Part shown: piece by piece, positions 41,569 to 51,500 of the stretch
How the letters are laid out: the number at the start of each line of letters is the position of its first letter
Numbering within the stretch: position 1 is the stretch's first letter
NCBI GenBank assembly: GCA_037445635.1
Contig: JBBIKC010000001.1
Location: 1 to 64,000, forward strand
Source: JBFMCC01 sp037445635
GTDB taxonomy: Bacteria > Chloroflexota > Anaerolineae > Anaerolineales > Villigracilaceae
DNA length: 64,000 nt
Direction: 5' to 3'
Notes under the pieces: generated by a model
What the model was told of the DNA's origin: nothing
Database searches by the model: none
The model's input: only the letters and a program-made list of their open reading frames with translations
Translations under genes and position numbers: made by a program

Positions 41569-43320
41569 TCACACCGCCTCGCCGCTCTCTTTACCGGCGT
41601 GGAGTTGAATCAGAACTTCGGAGCCGTTCAGCGCGTTGCTCAACTCCTGCGCGGCCGTGCGCAGGATGCTTTCCATGCGGGCTGTGCCGCTGATCTTGGT
41701 CGCAATGTTCGAAATAATACGCTCTCGTTCGGCGCGTTCGGTTGTCGCCTGGAATAGCCGTGCGTTTTCGATGGATAATGCCAGGCGTTCCGCAATCGCC
41801 TCCACGATGTCCGCGTCGTCCTCGGACAAATCGTGATGTTCCGGCAGGCGGATGTTGATCACGCCCACAACCTCTCCGCGCAGTTTGATCGGCACTGCGA
41901 TTTGGGGCGGAGATCCATTTGGGGTTGCATCCTGAAGGGAGGTTTCGCCGGTCTCGGCCGCCTTTCTGATGTTATCTGTCTCGAGCGTCGTTTCCAGCGG
42001 CGCGATTCCCTCCGCTGTGCGGCGAAAGCCGATCAGTCGTTCGTCTCGCACCACCCGCCGCCATTCGTCTTTGCTGTATTGCTGGTAGAGGGTCTGCGCT
42101 TCGGCCAGCGAGCGCTGGGTGGCTTCGAGCAGGCGGGCGTTTTCGATTGCCAGACTTACCTGATCGGAAAGGATGGACAAACTTTCCGCGTCGCTCTCCG
42201 TGAATGCCGCCGGTTCGGTGCTCTGGACGTCGAGCACGCCGATGACCTGCGAGCCGATCCTGAGCGGCAGGGCCATTTCGGAACGCGTGTCTGGAAGGTC
42301 GGGGTTGTTGAAGAAGACGGGATCCGCTCCGGTGTCCAGCGCGATGCGGGGAATTCCGTATCCAGCCACGTAGCCGACGATACCGGTCTCGCCGACTTTC
42401 AGCATGTGTCCGCGCGCCAGCATACGCCTGCCGCCTTCGCTGTTCGCGGCGCTGAGAACGGCATATTCCTGGTTGTCGTCTATCATGAAAATACCCACAT
42501 GATAGAAGCCGAACCGTTCGCTGATTAGTTCGGCAACGCGCGGCAGGAGGGTGGCGAGGTTTTGCAGGGCGCTGATGGCTCGACCGACTTCGGCAATGGA
42601 GCGGAATTGGGCGGCGCGGTGCTCCGAGATTCGATGTGCCAGTTCGAGGTCTTTTTGATGTTGGATCAATTGACCGCTCTGCTCCATCAGGCGGGCTTGC
42701 GACGCGGTCAATTCCAGGTTTGTTGCCTGCAATGCCTTGGCGTTCTCGCGCGCTCGCCTGGCGGCCTGGTCTTTGCTGGTGATGAGCAGATAGGTGGTCA
42801 CGGCGCTGATGATGAAAATGGGCGTCAGGTCCAGGGCGTTGAGCACAGGCTCGTACAGGGACAGGGGGGTGATCAGCCCTGTAGTTTCGGCGTAGGCTAT
42901 GCCAAGGCCGGCCAGGGCGCTGAGCAGGGCGATTGCGATTCCCGCCTGCCATCCCACAATCAGGCCGGCGATGGTTATCGTGACAAAATTGGCGACAAAT
43001 GCCGCGTCCCTGATCCCAAAGCCCAAATAAGCCAGTCCGTTCAGGCTGAGCCAGATCACAGACAGCAGGAGAATGCTCGACGTCCTGACATGGCCCGCCT
43101 TCAGCACTTGCCGGATCGCCAGGAGCAGGGCGACGAGCCCCCATAAGAGTTGCTGGCCAAGACCGAAGTTCGGTATGTTTTTGATGTATGCAAGTTGGTA
43201 TACGGTGATAATGAAAATAAATGACCACGCGATAATGTTCGTATAGCGCGCGGAAAGTGTCTTTTCGTCGTCTTCCGGAAAGACGGGCGGGGAGAAGAAC
43301 GCGAGAATGGATCTCCACAT
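41569..43320 (-). CDS. Polytopic membrane GAF sensor without kinase domain
   Basis: A protein of about 583 residues. An N-terminal domain of five to six transmembrane helices (about 20-185) is followed by a coiled coil, a GAF module (SERFGFYHVGIFMID...FFNNPDLPDTRSEMALPL), the YQQYSKDEWRR module with the half-GAF QIAVPIKLRGEVVGVINIRL, and the common tail RERIISNIATKISG...ILRTAAQELSNAL. No enzyme domain is present. I chose the ATG at 43320, since GAGG precedes it and the N-terminus then aligns with the next sensor (MREYLSRLLAPP...); a TTG at 43344 is the alternative. It may sense a membrane or small-molecule cue and lies 42 bases before the dCache sensor gene. Confidence 0.88.
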   Translation of the reverse strand: MWRSILAFFSPPVFPEDDEKTLSARYTNIIAWSFIFIITVYQLAYIKNIPNFGLGQQLLWGLVALLLAIRQVLKAGHVRTSSILLLSVIWLSLNGLAYLGFGIRDAAFVANFVTITIAGLIVGWQAGIAIALLSALAGLGIAYAETTGLITPLSLYEPVLNALDLTPIFIISAVTTYLLITSKDQAARRARENAKALQATNLELTASQARLMEQSGQLIQHQKDLELAHRISEHRAAQFRSIAEVGRAISALQNLATLLPRVAELISERFGFYHVGIFMIDDNQEYAVLSAANSEGGRRMLARGHMLKVGETGIVGYVAGYGIPRIALDTGADPVFFNNPDLPDTRSEMALPLRIGSQVIGVLDVQSTEPAAFTESDAESLSILSDQVSLAIENARLLEATQRSLAEAQTLYQQYSKDEWRRVVRDERLIGFRRTAEGIAPLETTLETDNIRKAAETGETSLQDATPNGSPPQIAVPIKLRGEVVGVINIRLPEHHDLSEDDADIVEAIAERLALSIENARLFQATTERAERERIISNIATKISGTARMESILRTAAQELSNALNGSEVLIQLHAGKESGEAV

Positions 43321-43353
43321 AATCAACAGCCTCGATACGATCAAAACCGACCG

Positions 43354-45054
43354 TTATTCCTCTTTCATGAGCTGGAGGGCCACTTCCGAGCCCGGCAGGA
43401 CGCGGCTTAGTTCCTCCACGGCTATCTGGAGCACATTGTGCAGGTTGATGGACGTACCCATTTTTGCCGAGACGGCGCTGATGGTTCGTTCCTTGGCGGC
43501 CCGGCGCTGGGCTTCTTGAAGCAGGCGGATGTTTTCCATGGCGATCGCGGCGCGTTCAGCCGCAGCCTGGGTGATGGCAATTTCGTCCTGGCTCCAGTGC
43601 CGGTTCTTGTCCGTGGCCTGAACGTGGATGACGCCTATGATCTGTCCGCGCGATTTGAGCGGGATTGCCAGCGCGGCGGGCGCGTTCTCGGAGGGGGAGG
43701 TGATGATGATCTCGCCCTTCTGCATGGCGGCATGGATGTCGTCTCTCTCCACTTTTTTGGTCAGCGCCGTCGTCTTGGCGCCGTCGTACCGATAGCCGCT
43801 CTTGTCATATCGGCGCGTAAAGCGCGCCCATTCCTGTTGAACGTACGTTTGATAAATCGCCTGAGATTCGCTCAGTGCGCGCCGCGTCTCGCCGAACAGG
43901 CGCGCGTTTTCGATGGCGATGGCGATCTGGTCCGAAAGGATGCGCAGGATGTCTATGTCTTCCTGTGCAAAAGCGTTGGTTTCCCTGCTTTGGATGTCCA
44001 GCACGCCGGTGACTCTTTCGCCGACGCGCAGGGGGATTGCCATTTCCGAGCGGGTTTCGGGCAGATCGGGATTGTTGAAATAGATCGCTTCGTCTCCGAC
44101 ATCGAGCGCGATGCGCGCTTCGCCGCGGCTGGCCGCGTAGCCCACAATGCTGGAGGCTTCGACGGGCAGTCTGTGTCCCCGCGCCAGCATCTTCTTGCCG
44201 CCTTCACTGCTGGCCGCATGTAAAACGACGGTCTGGTTGTTCTGCTCCATCAGAAAGATGCCGGTGTGATAAAAGCCGAAGCGTTCACTGACCAGCCGCG
44301 CGACGGTCGAAAGCAACACGTCCACGTCCTGGATGGTGGCAATGGAGCGCGACACGGTCGAGATCGCCTCCAGCTGCGCGGCGCGCCTCTCGAGCTGGGC
44401 GGTGCGCGTCTCTACGCGCTTCTCGAGTTCGCCGCGCAGGTTGTTCAGCTCCAGGTTGCTTGCCGTGAGGTCGCGGCTGACCTGCCGGGCGTGTTCCAGC
44501 GACGAACGCAAACTGCTGACGAGAAGGTAATTGAAATATGCGGCCAGCAGGAAGATGGCAGTTACATTACGGGCAGTGCTGATCGGGTCAATTTCGATTG
44601 TGGCCGGGCCGCTGTTCATCCCCCATGCTGCTATAGCCCAGATGGCCGCAATGCTGAGAGCGGCAATGCCTGCCGCAGCGCGCCATCCGATCAGCAGGCT
44701 GGCGATAATGAAAAGCGGCAAATAGGCAATCACTGCTTCATCCCGAACGCCGTCGTTGACGAAGGCCAGATAGGTCATGGCTGACCAGCCCAGGATGGTG
44801 ATGAGCATGCCGGCTAGATACACCCGGCCTGCGCGCAGGATAGCCTGCACACCGACCATGGCCAGTACCAGCCCGAGCAGAACTGCATTGGTAGTGCCGC
44901 TCAACTGGCGCGCGATCCCGATCCTCACTCCCAGGAGCAGGACGAGGATCAGGATCAAACCCAGTGAAATTGCATTGGCGAACTGGGCAGATCGCTGTTT
45001 GTCGTCGTCTTCGAGGCGTGGCGGGGCAAGGAGCCTGGAGAGATACTCACGCAT
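43354..45054 (-). CDS. Polytopic membrane GAF sensor without kinase domain
   Basis: A 566-residue paralogue of the gene at 41569-43320 with the same order: five to six N-terminal helices (about 25-185), coiled coil (VETRTAQLERRAAQLEAIS), GAF (SERFGFYHTGIFLME...YFNNPDLPETRSEMAIPL), the YQTYVQQEWARF module with a half-GAF (ALAIPLKSRGQIIGVIHVQA) and the common C-terminal tail ERTISAVSAKMGTSINLHN. The phosphate-acceptor and ATPase signatures of kinases are absent. It lies 9 bases from the next gene. The tandem of three such paralogues suggests duplication with change of the membrane part. Confidence 0.88.
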   Translation of the reverse strand: MREYLSRLLAPPRLEDDDKQRSAQFANAISLGLILILVLLLGVRIGIARQLSGTTNAVLLGLVLAMVGVQAILRAGRVYLAGMLITILGWSAMTYLAFVNDGVRDEAVIAYLPLFIIASLLIGWRAAAGIAALSIAAIWAIAAWGMNSGPATIEIDPISTARNVTAIFLLAAYFNYLLVSSLRSSLEHARQVSRDLTASNLELNNLRGELEKRVETRTAQLERRAAQLEAISTVSRSIATIQDVDVLLSTVARLVSERFGFYHTGIFLMEQNNQTVVLHAASSEGGKKMLARGHRLPVEASSIVGYAASRGEARIALDVGDEAIYFNNPDLPETRSEMAIPLRVGERVTGVLDIQSRETNAFAQEDIDILRILSDQIAIAIENARLFGETRRALSESQAIYQTYVQQEWARFTRRYDKSGYRYDGAKTTALTKKVERDDIHAAMQKGEIIITSPSENAPAALAIPLKSRGQIIGVIHVQATDKNRHWSQDEIAITQAAAERAAIAMENIRLLQEAQRRAAKERTISAVSAKMGTSINLHNVLQIAVEELSRVLPGSEVALQLMKEE

Positions 45055-45090
45055 AGTATTATCCTTGAACGGCCTGTGGTCTCCTGAGTG

Positions 45091-46740
45091 TCATGATCTG
45101 GTTTCCTGCTTCAGGCCTTCCTCGCGAATTTGAATGAGCACCTCGGAATCCCGCAGGGCCTTTCCAAGTTCCTGGACGGTGACCCGCAGGGCTGTGTCCA
45201 GGTCGGTTGCCAAACCGATGCGGGTGGCGATTTCAGTGATGGCCTGCTCGCGCTGGGCGCGCTGTTGGGCATCCTGGAGCAGGCGGGCGTTGTCCAGCGC
45301 CAGCGCAATCTGGTTGGAGATCTCTTCGATGATGCCCCGTTCTTCGTTTGTCCAGGAGGCATCGTCTCCCTTTCGCGTCAGGCTGACCGTTCCGATCTGC
45401 TGGCCGCGCAATTCGAGCGGGACGCGGATTACACCGCTTTCTTCTTCCGCCGGTTTTCTACCGTTGGCCGCGGCCTGGATTCCGAGCGGGGTGTAAATGT
45501 AGCCGGGAATCTTCTTCTTGACCGTTTCCCTCCACGCCTCGCGTGTGCGCATGACTGAAATGTTTTCGAATTGCGCAAGCGCCGTCTCGGCCTCGTCGCT
45601 CAAGCGGGCGTTTTGGATTGCCAGCGCCAGCTGGTCTGCCAGCGTTTGCAGGATGTCCACATCCTCCTCAGAGAAGGCCTGAGGCTGATCGGATTGAATA
45701 TCCAGGACGCCGATGGTTTGATTCCGAACGGACAGCGGCAGCGCCAGTTCGGAACGCGTCATGGGGAGGTCGGGATTGTCGAAGAACGCCGCGTCCGTCC
45801 CGACATCCAGGGCGACGCGTGCTTTCCGTTCCGCCGCGACCAGCCCGACGATTCCCTGCGCGCCGACCTCCAGGCGGTGTCCGCGCTGGAGCATCCGCTT
45901 TCCGCCCTCCGAAGAGGCCGCCTGCAGAATCGCGTGCATGCGATCCTCGCTGAGGAGGAAGATACCGGCATGATAATAACCGAAGCGGTCCGAGATGAGC
46001 CGAACGGCGCTTTCGAGCAGAAGCCTGAGGTCGCGGATCTCTGCTGCCCGGCGGGCCACATCGGCGGCGGCGCGTAATTCGCCGGCTTTTTTCTGCAGCG
46101 CGATGGTGCGTTCGTCGACGCGTTTTTCGAGGCTGGCCTGTTCCGCGCGTAAGGCGGCAAAGATCTGTGCAGCGCGCTCGCGGGCGCGGGCGAAGCCCTC
46201 CTGCAAGAGTCTCAGCCCGCTGATGATCGTGACCATGAGCAACAGCATGGCTGTGGCGCCGCTAAGCCAGTCTGCCGCGGTGCCCTCGGTCACATTGCCG
46301 GATGCCAGTTGGATTTGCCCGGTGACCACGAACCAGCCCACGACGGCGACCGAAACCATGCTCAGGCCGGTGGCGATCCAGCCCGCGCGCGCGGTGAACA
46401 TGAGGGCTGATACCACCGTAAAGGCGACGAGGAAGGCGCGCGCGTCTCCCCAGATGCCGGTCTCGAACAGGCCTGAAAGGCCAAGCGCGTAAAGCAGGAA
46501 GAGCAACACACCCGCTTTAATGCTGTACGGCACGCGCAGGATCAGGGCTGCCAGCAACACCAGGTAGGCGGTTATGTAAATGCCTCGGAAGATTAGGTTT
46601 GGCGTACTAGCGTAGGCGGGTATCAGGGCGAGCAGGCCGAAAATGCTCGCGCCGATCAGTGTCGCGTGCACAAAACCTGCGCGCCAGGCGTCGTAGGAAA
46701 ACTCAAAGTCATCGTTAGGGCGGGGATTGGGATTGCTCAT
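45091..46740 (-). CDS. Polytopic membrane GAF sensor without kinase domain
   Basis: A 549-residue third paralogue. An N-terminal hydrophobic domain (about 25-185, five to six helices) precedes a coiled coil (RAEQASLEKRVDERTIALQK), a GAF module (SDRFGYYHAGIFLLS...FFDNPDLPMTRSELALPL), an abbreviated linker module with GYIYTPLGIQ and half-GAF VIRVPLELRGQQIGTVSLTR, and the tail REQAITEIATRIGLATDLDT. No output domain is present. It starts in a 4-base overlap with the upstream sensor gene. The N-terminal hydrophobic domain is little conserved relative to its two paralogues, so it likely detects a different cue. Confidence 0.88.
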   Translation of the reverse strand: MSNPNPRPNDDFEFSYDAWRAGFVHATLIGASIFGLLALIPAYASTPNLIFRGIYITAYLVLLAALILRVPYSIKAGVLLFLLYALGLSGLFETGIWGDARAFLVAFTVVSALMFTARAGWIATGLSMVSVAVVGWFVVTGQIQLASGNVTEGTAADWLSGATAMLLLMVTIISGLRLLQEGFARARERAAQIFAALRAEQASLEKRVDERTIALQKKAGELRAAADVARRAAEIRDLRLLLESAVRLISDRFGYYHAGIFLLSEDRMHAILQAASSEGGKRMLQRGHRLEVGAQGIVGLVAAERKARVALDVGTDAAFFDNPDLPMTRSELALPLSVRNQTIGVLDIQSDQPQAFSEEDVDILQTLADQLALAIQNARLSDEAETALAQFENISVMRTREAWRETVKKKIPGYIYTPLGIQAAANGRKPAEEESGVIRVPLELRGQQIGTVSLTRKGDDASWTNEERGIIEEISNQIALALDNARLLQDAQQRAQREQAITEIATRIGLATDLDTALRVTVQELGKALRDSEVLIQIREEGLKQETRS

Positions 46741-48548
46741 GACCTCTCGCTATCCTCTTCGAGTCCCAACTCGATGCGCGCTTCGTTGGCGTTGAGCGCC
46801 CGGCCGAGTTCGCGAACGGCGGTTCGAAGGATGGCGTCAATGGATGATGCCGACCAGACTTTGCCTGTGATCTCCGAAACGATGTGCTCGTAGGTCGCGG
46901 CCTTCTGGCTCTGTTCGACCAGGCGCGCATTTTCGAGCGCAATGGCCGCCTGCGTCGCCACCGCGTCCACCCAGGCGCGCTCTTCCTGGGTCCACTCGTC
47001 TTCTCCTTCGAGGGTGATCTGGCCGATGATCTGGTCGCGCAGGGTCAGCGGCACATCCAATTCGGGGCCGCTGGTCTCGGCGTACTTCTCGCCGACCTCG
47101 TATTTTAGTTTGTCGGGCGAAGATAGAAGCGAGGTCCAGCCTTCGCGGACATATTGTCTTTGGATGGCGCGCATCTCTTGGAGGCTCTGCCTGGTATCCT
47201 GGAAGAGGCGGGCGTTTTCCAGCGCTACAGCCACCTGGTTGGCCATGCCCTGCATGGTTTCGATGTCCTGCTCGCTGAAGGCGGCCTCGGCAGTGGATTG
47301 TACGTCCAGCGCGCCCAGAACCCTGTCACCGACGATGAGCGGGAGGGCGATTTCGGATCGCGTGTATGGGAGCAGTGGATTCTCGAAGCGGACCGGTTCT
47401 GCCCCGACGTCCAGGGCGACGCGGGCGCGCCGCGTGCGAATGGCGGCGCCCACCATGTTCCTGCCTTCGACGTGGAGGCGGTGTTTGCTCTCTTTCAGGA
47501 CGCGCCCGGCCTCGCCGGTGGCGTCCTTGAGTTCGGCCCATTGCCCGGCAGGGTCGAGAAGGAAGATGGCCGCATAGTAATATCCGAGGCGCTCGGTGAT
47601 CAGGTTGACGACCTGATGGATGACATCCTCCGGGTCGAGCACGGAGGAGATTGCCTGGCCCAGTTGATTGACCGTGGTAAGCAGCGCAGTGCGTTCGGCG
47701 ACGCTTTGCTCCAGGCTGCCGATGAGTTCGCTCGTCTTTGCGGCCATGGCGTTGAACGCTTCCGCGAGGACCTCGATCTCGTCGCCCGTCTTGACGATGA
47801 CGCGGTGGTCGAGGTCGCCTTTGGTGATTGCTTCGGTGCCTTCGATCAATTTCGAAATAGGACGGGTCATACTGTTTCCCAGCAGCCATCCCAAAGCGGC
47901 AATCGGCGGCGTGGAGACCAGGAAAATGATCACCGCGAGCCACTGCGCCCGCCGCTCCCATTCAATGACTTTGGTAGACGAAATGTCCATGCCGAGGACA
48001 CCCTCGCGCCTGCCGTCGGAGGTGTAGAAGGGCGCGTAGCCCGTCAGCCACGTTCCCCATTTGTCCGTGTAGAAATCCTCCTCGACCATCGGTCCCTGCA
48101 TGGATGCGAAGTTTTCAACCAACATCGGGCCGGCGTCGTCGTAGATATCGCCCAGGTGTGAAATATCCTCTTCGCTTTCCTCGGCGTCAACGACGAACAG
48201 GATGTTGCCGTCGGCGTCCTGGCGCATTGTATAAACGAAGCGATATTCAGCGCCGGTATCGCGTATGTTTTGCAGGACGCTCTTCAGCTGCATGTAGAGT
48301 TCGCCGCCTTCCTGGCTTGGGTCTGTGAGCAAGGCGTGCTGGTCGCCGTCCACCTGCAGAGCCGCGATGGCGACCGCATCCCGCAGGCGGTCGCGGATAT
48401 CCTGGCGCAATTGGGCGCGCATGTTTTGGTAGAAAGTGAAAATAACCACGCCGACAAAGAGGATCGCCAGAAACGCGAAGCCAAGCGCCAGTTTTGTGCG
48501 CAATCGCAGTGTGATACGGGCTTTGGGATTCGGGTTGCTATGTTGCAT
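46737..48548 (-). CDS. Transmembrane Cache-like-HAMP-GAF sensor without kinase domain
   Basis: A protein of about 603 residues: TM1 (about 18-40), an extracellular domain of about 160 residues resembling a single Cache (FVYTMRQDADGNILFVVDAEE...GVLGMDIS), TM2 (about 200-222), HAMP (TRPISKLIEGTEAITKGDLDHR), coiled coil, GAF (TERLGYYYAAIFLLD...RFENPLLPYTRSEIALPL), the YVREGWTSLL module with a half-GAF (PELDVPLTLRDQIIGQITL), and the tail YEHIVSEITGKVWSASSI. There is no kinase domain. I prefer the ATG at 48548; a GTG at 48572, close behind the previous gene, is an alternative. It overlaps the next gene by 4 bases. Confidence 0.87.
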   Translation of the reverse strand: MQHSNPNPKARITLRLRTKLALGFAFLAILFVGVVIFTFYQNMRAQLRQDIRDRLRDAVAIAALQVDGDQHALLTDPSQEGGELYMQLKSVLQNIRDTGAEYRFVYTMRQDADGNILFVVDAEESEEDISHLGDIYDDAGPMLVENFASMQGPMVEEDFYTDKWGTWLTGYAPFYTSDGRREGVLGMDISSTKVIEWERRAQWLAVIIFLVSTPPIAALGWLLGNSMTRPISKLIEGTEAITKGDLDHRVIVKTGDEIEVLAEAFNAMAAKTSELIGSLEQSVAERTALLTTVNQLGQAISSVLDPEDVIHQVVNLITERLGYYYAAIFLLDPAGQWAELKDATGEAGRVLKESKHRLHVEGRNMVGAAIRTRRARVALDVGAEPVRFENPLLPYTRSEIALPLIVGDRVLGALDVQSTAEAAFSEQDIETMQGMANQVAVALENARLFQDTRQSLQEMRAIQRQYVREGWTSLLSSPDKLKYEVGEKYAETSGPELDVPLTLRDQIIGQITLEGEDEWTQEERAWVDAVATQAAIALENARLVEQSQKAATYEHIVSEITGKVWSASSIDAILRTAVRELGRALNANEARIELGLEEDSERS

Positions 48549-48575
48549 AACAATATTCCAGGTTGCAGTCACCGG

Positions 48576-51500
48576 TTACTGGCGGCGCTCGGGGTTTTCG
48601 CCGGGCGTTACGGCGTCAGTCTGTGGTTCGATTTTAATTCGGGTGCGCCTCGCGCCGGTCGCGCGCGTCAACTCGCTGGCCGTGGTGGCCAGGATGGTCT
48701 GCATATCGGTGGACCGGCGGATGCGGCTGGTGACTTCGTACAGCAGGCGCTCGCGGTCGGCCTGCCTGCGGATCTGTTCCAGCAGGCGCGCGTTGGCGAT
48801 CACCGCGGCCAGGCTGCCTCCCAGCGTTCCGAGCATTTCCTCGTCGTTTTCCGTATAGGCCGATAATTGTTCGCTTTCGACGTTGAGCACGCCCAGCAGT
48901 TCGTTGCGGTAGAGCAGGGGGACTGCCAGTTCCGAACGGGTGTTTGCGCTCAATTGAATGTAACGCGGATCGGCGGTCACATCGTCCAGGCGCAGGAGTC
49001 GCCGGTGTGCGGCAACCCAGCCTGTGATGCCCGTCCCGATCGGGACGCGCAGGCTGGTCGCATCCTGTGAATAGCCGACCGCGGCCTTGACCTCCAGGTA
49101 TTTGCGCTCCGAGTCCACCAGAAGGATGGTAACGCGGTCGCCGCCCAGGGTCACCTGCAGACCTTTCACCGCGGTTTCGAGCGCCTCCTCCAGGGTCGCG
49201 CCGGATGCGGCGGAGGTAGTGATGTGATGGAGCAGGCGGTGCTGTGAGAGATGTTCCTGCGTGTCGGCAAACAGTTCGGTGTTGACCACCGCCACCCCCA
49301 GCTGGTCGGCCAGGATTTGCAATGTGCGCAGTTTCTCTTCGCTAAATGCGTAAGGGGTATTGCTCTGTACGTCGAGCACGCCGAGGATGCGTTCGCCGAC
49401 CTTCAACGGGATCGCGGCTTCGGCGCGGGTCTCGGGAAGGAGCGGGTTGGCGAAGTACGTCGCGTCTTTAGAAGTGTCGTTTACGATGAGACGTTCGCCG
49501 CGCCCGGCCACGTACCCGACGATGGATTTCGATCCGACGCCCAATTTGTGCCCCGTGCGTTTCATTTGCGCACCCGCCTCGCCGGTCGCTTCGCGAATGA
49601 CGGCGAACTCGCCGGGCAGGTCGAGCAGGAAGATGGCGGCGTGATAGTAATCGAAGCGGTCACGGATCAGGTTGACGGCGCGCGCCAGCAATTCATCCAG
49701 GTTGAGCGAACCGCTGATGTCGCGGGCGATCTCCGCCGCCGTCTGGAGCTGCAGGGCGCTGCGGCGGCTCTGTTCGAGGGCGCGGACGGTTTGAATGACG
49801 CCCGAGACCTGTCCTGCCAGCGCGGTCAGGAATTTCAAGTCGGATTCGGTGAATTGATCCTTTCTGTCCAGGTCCTGAACAATGAGCGCGCCGACCGCTT
49901 CCGCGCCAATCATCAATGGTGTGCCAATCCATGATTTGGCGGGCTTGCCGATGACCTTCGCACCCAACTCAGCGGATTGCCGCTCGATGTCGGTGAGCAG
50001 CAGCGGCTGTCGGGTGCGGATCAGGACGGAGGTGAGGCCCTCGCCCAGCGGGAATGGCTCGACCGAAGTAATCTTTTCCTGCTCGACCATATAGGGCACC
50101 TGGATCGTGTTTGTGTCCTGATCGTAGGTGGCCAGTGCGAAGTCGTAGTCTCCGATCACGCGTTTGACCTGTTCGTGGAGCGAAGCATAAAATCTGTCAA
50201 TATCCACGACGGTGGAGAGCGCCTGGCTGATGGTCGTCAGCGCTTCGAGTTCGGTGACACGATTGTGAATTTCCCGCATTGCGGCGATGCGGGTGATGAC
50301 GGCTGTCATTACATCGGCGGCAATGGCATAAGGGCGGAGCGCCTGGCCGGAAAGCGGTTGTTGAGGACGCCCGCCCAGTACAAGCAGTCCGTGTAGTGTA
50401 TGACCTTCCGCAATCGGCAGGAGGGCGGCGGTTTCGCAAGCGGATTGGGTCAGTACATGTACCAGCGGTGGGGGAACCGGCCCGGGCGTTTGCAGGTCGG
50501 GAACGATCATGCCATTGCCGATGGCCTGCAGGATCGCGGCGGGGTCGCCTTCGATGTCGGCGGGCAGATTGGCGTACAACGATTCGTCGGCCGGGTCGTT
50601 GATGGCAATTACCTGCAGGCCGGTCTCCCGCACATCCACGACTATGGAGAAGAAAGGCGCATGTTTGAGCGCCCTGGCCGCCATTTGCATCACCTCCTCT
50701 TTCGTCTCGGCGGCAACGAACTGGCGGCTGAAACTGTAGAGGCGCTCCGCTTCCTGGACGTTGACATGCGCGGTGTCTATCAGGCCGGAGTTTTGGATGG
50801 CGGCCGCGATCTGATTTGCCAGCGTCTGCAAAACGACCACCGCCTCTTCGTCGAACGCATCCGGGACGGTGCTTTGCACGTCCAGCACGCCCATGACGAG
50901 GCTGCCCGAGGCGATGGGGACGGCCGCCTCGGCGCGTGTTTCGGGGAGCAGCTCGTTCTTCAGGTGAACGGGATCCTCCTCCACGTCCGAGGCGACGCGG
51001 GGTTGATTCTTCGCCGCCACCCAGCCGATGATCGAAGCCGATCCGACCTCGAGGCGGTGTCCGCGGCCCAGGAGTTGGCCTGCCGTCGGACCGTGCGCGG
51101 CTCGTATCGTCGCGTACTTTCCATCTGAATCGATCATGAAGATGCCCGCGTGGTAATAACCGAAGCGCTCCACGATCAGCCCCACTGTCTTGCGGAGCAA
51201 TTCGTCCAGGTTCACCGCGGTTGTGATACTCTGCGCCACTTCCGCGGCGGCGCGGATCTGACGCGTGCGCTGGTCAACCTGCTCCTGCAAAGACTGGTAC
51301 ATGCGGCCCAGGTCGTCGGCCATGCGGTTGAAGGAATCGGCCAGCAGGCCGATCTCGTCGTTGCTGTTGATCGGTGCGCGTTCCTGCAAGTCGCCCTCGG
51401 CGAAACGTCGTGTGGTTTCCGAGAGGGCAAGGATTGGTTTGATCACGCGTTTCGTTCCCGCATTCAGCACCAGCGCCATGGCGGTGAACGCAGCCAGGAA

